A stretch of 24,498 nucleotides of DNA from Hyphomonadaceae bacterium UBA4763 (lineage in GTDB: Bacteria; Pseudomonadota; Alphaproteobacteria; Caulobacterales; Aquidulcibacteraceae). This document shows positions 24,472-24,498 of this stretch, piece after piece. A model generated the notes under the pieces. It ran no database searches. It had not been told where the DNA came from and saw nothing but the letters and a program-made list of their open reading frames with translations. The DNA is taken from assembly GCA_002403455.1 (NCBI GenBank), contig DHHV01000065.1, positions 570-25,067 on the forward strand, in the 5' to 3' direction. Position numbers and translations under genes: made by a program. Positions within the stretch are counted from its first letter, which is position 1, and every line of letters starts with the position of its first letter.

Positions 24472-24498
24472 CGAAATCTGTCCGAAGGACAGATTTCG
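24472..24498. terminator. Perfect 12-bp hairpin at the window edge, probable terminator
   Basis: CGAAATCTGTCC and GGACAGATTTCG pair perfectly around the loop GAA. On the minus strand the stem is followed by TTTTCC, so it can terminate a leftward transcript from outside the window; the sequence after it on the plus strand is cut off. It may serve both the tps-CHAT operon and a convergent neighbour. Confidence 0.5.

Overview
The window looks like chromosomal DNA of a GC-rich alphaproteobacterium. The evidence is the aerobic cobaltochelatase subunit CobT, GC-biased third codon positions, and the general style of the galE, Bax-inhibitor-1 and GRGxDP-type TpsB proteins. I cannot name family or genus from sequence alone.

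Layout. (1) 1-3737, minus strand: cobT, a phytase-like esterase-domain protein that overlaps it by 4 bp, and the 5' part of a secreted amidohydrolase that runs off the left edge. (2) 3798-4498, minus: a complete mqsR-mqsA toxin-antitoxin operon with every key residue at the E. coli position, plus a good promoter with a probable MqsA operator inside it. (3) 4670-10034: ordinary chromosomal genes, namely a Baeyer-Villiger-type flavin monooxygenase, an aspartyl/asparaginyl-hydroxylase-like dioxygenase, a TupA-like ATP-grasp protein, a Bax-inhibitor-1 membrane protein with a clear terminator, and galE. (4) 10122-10242, minus: initiator tRNA-fMet with its own promoter. (5) 10461-12608: an insertion-sequence scar made of the left end of a probable IS256-family element, a decayed IS5-family element and an IS3-family element with a nonsense-mutated orfA, packed within a few bases of each other. 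(6) 12673-24302: two divergent operons around a 137-bp gap.

The last region is the most interesting. Leftward it encodes a CHASE2-domain membrane protein with no cytoplasmic output domain, translationally coupled (ATGA) to a secreted protein I do not recognise. Rightward it encodes a TpsB/FhaC-type outer-membrane transporter, translationally coupled (ATGA) to a 1404-residue TpsA exoprotein, and then, 2 bp after the tpsA stop, a signal-peptide-bearing TPR-CHAT protein with an intact His/Cys dyad. My reading is an envelope system in which a secreted caspase-like protease acts with, or on, a two-partner-secreted surface filament, under or beside a periplasmic CHASE2 sensor. The layout and domains are seen in the sequence; the functional link is inference.

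Two weak features close the window: a possible 44-residue ORF and a perfect 12-bp hairpin at the right edge.
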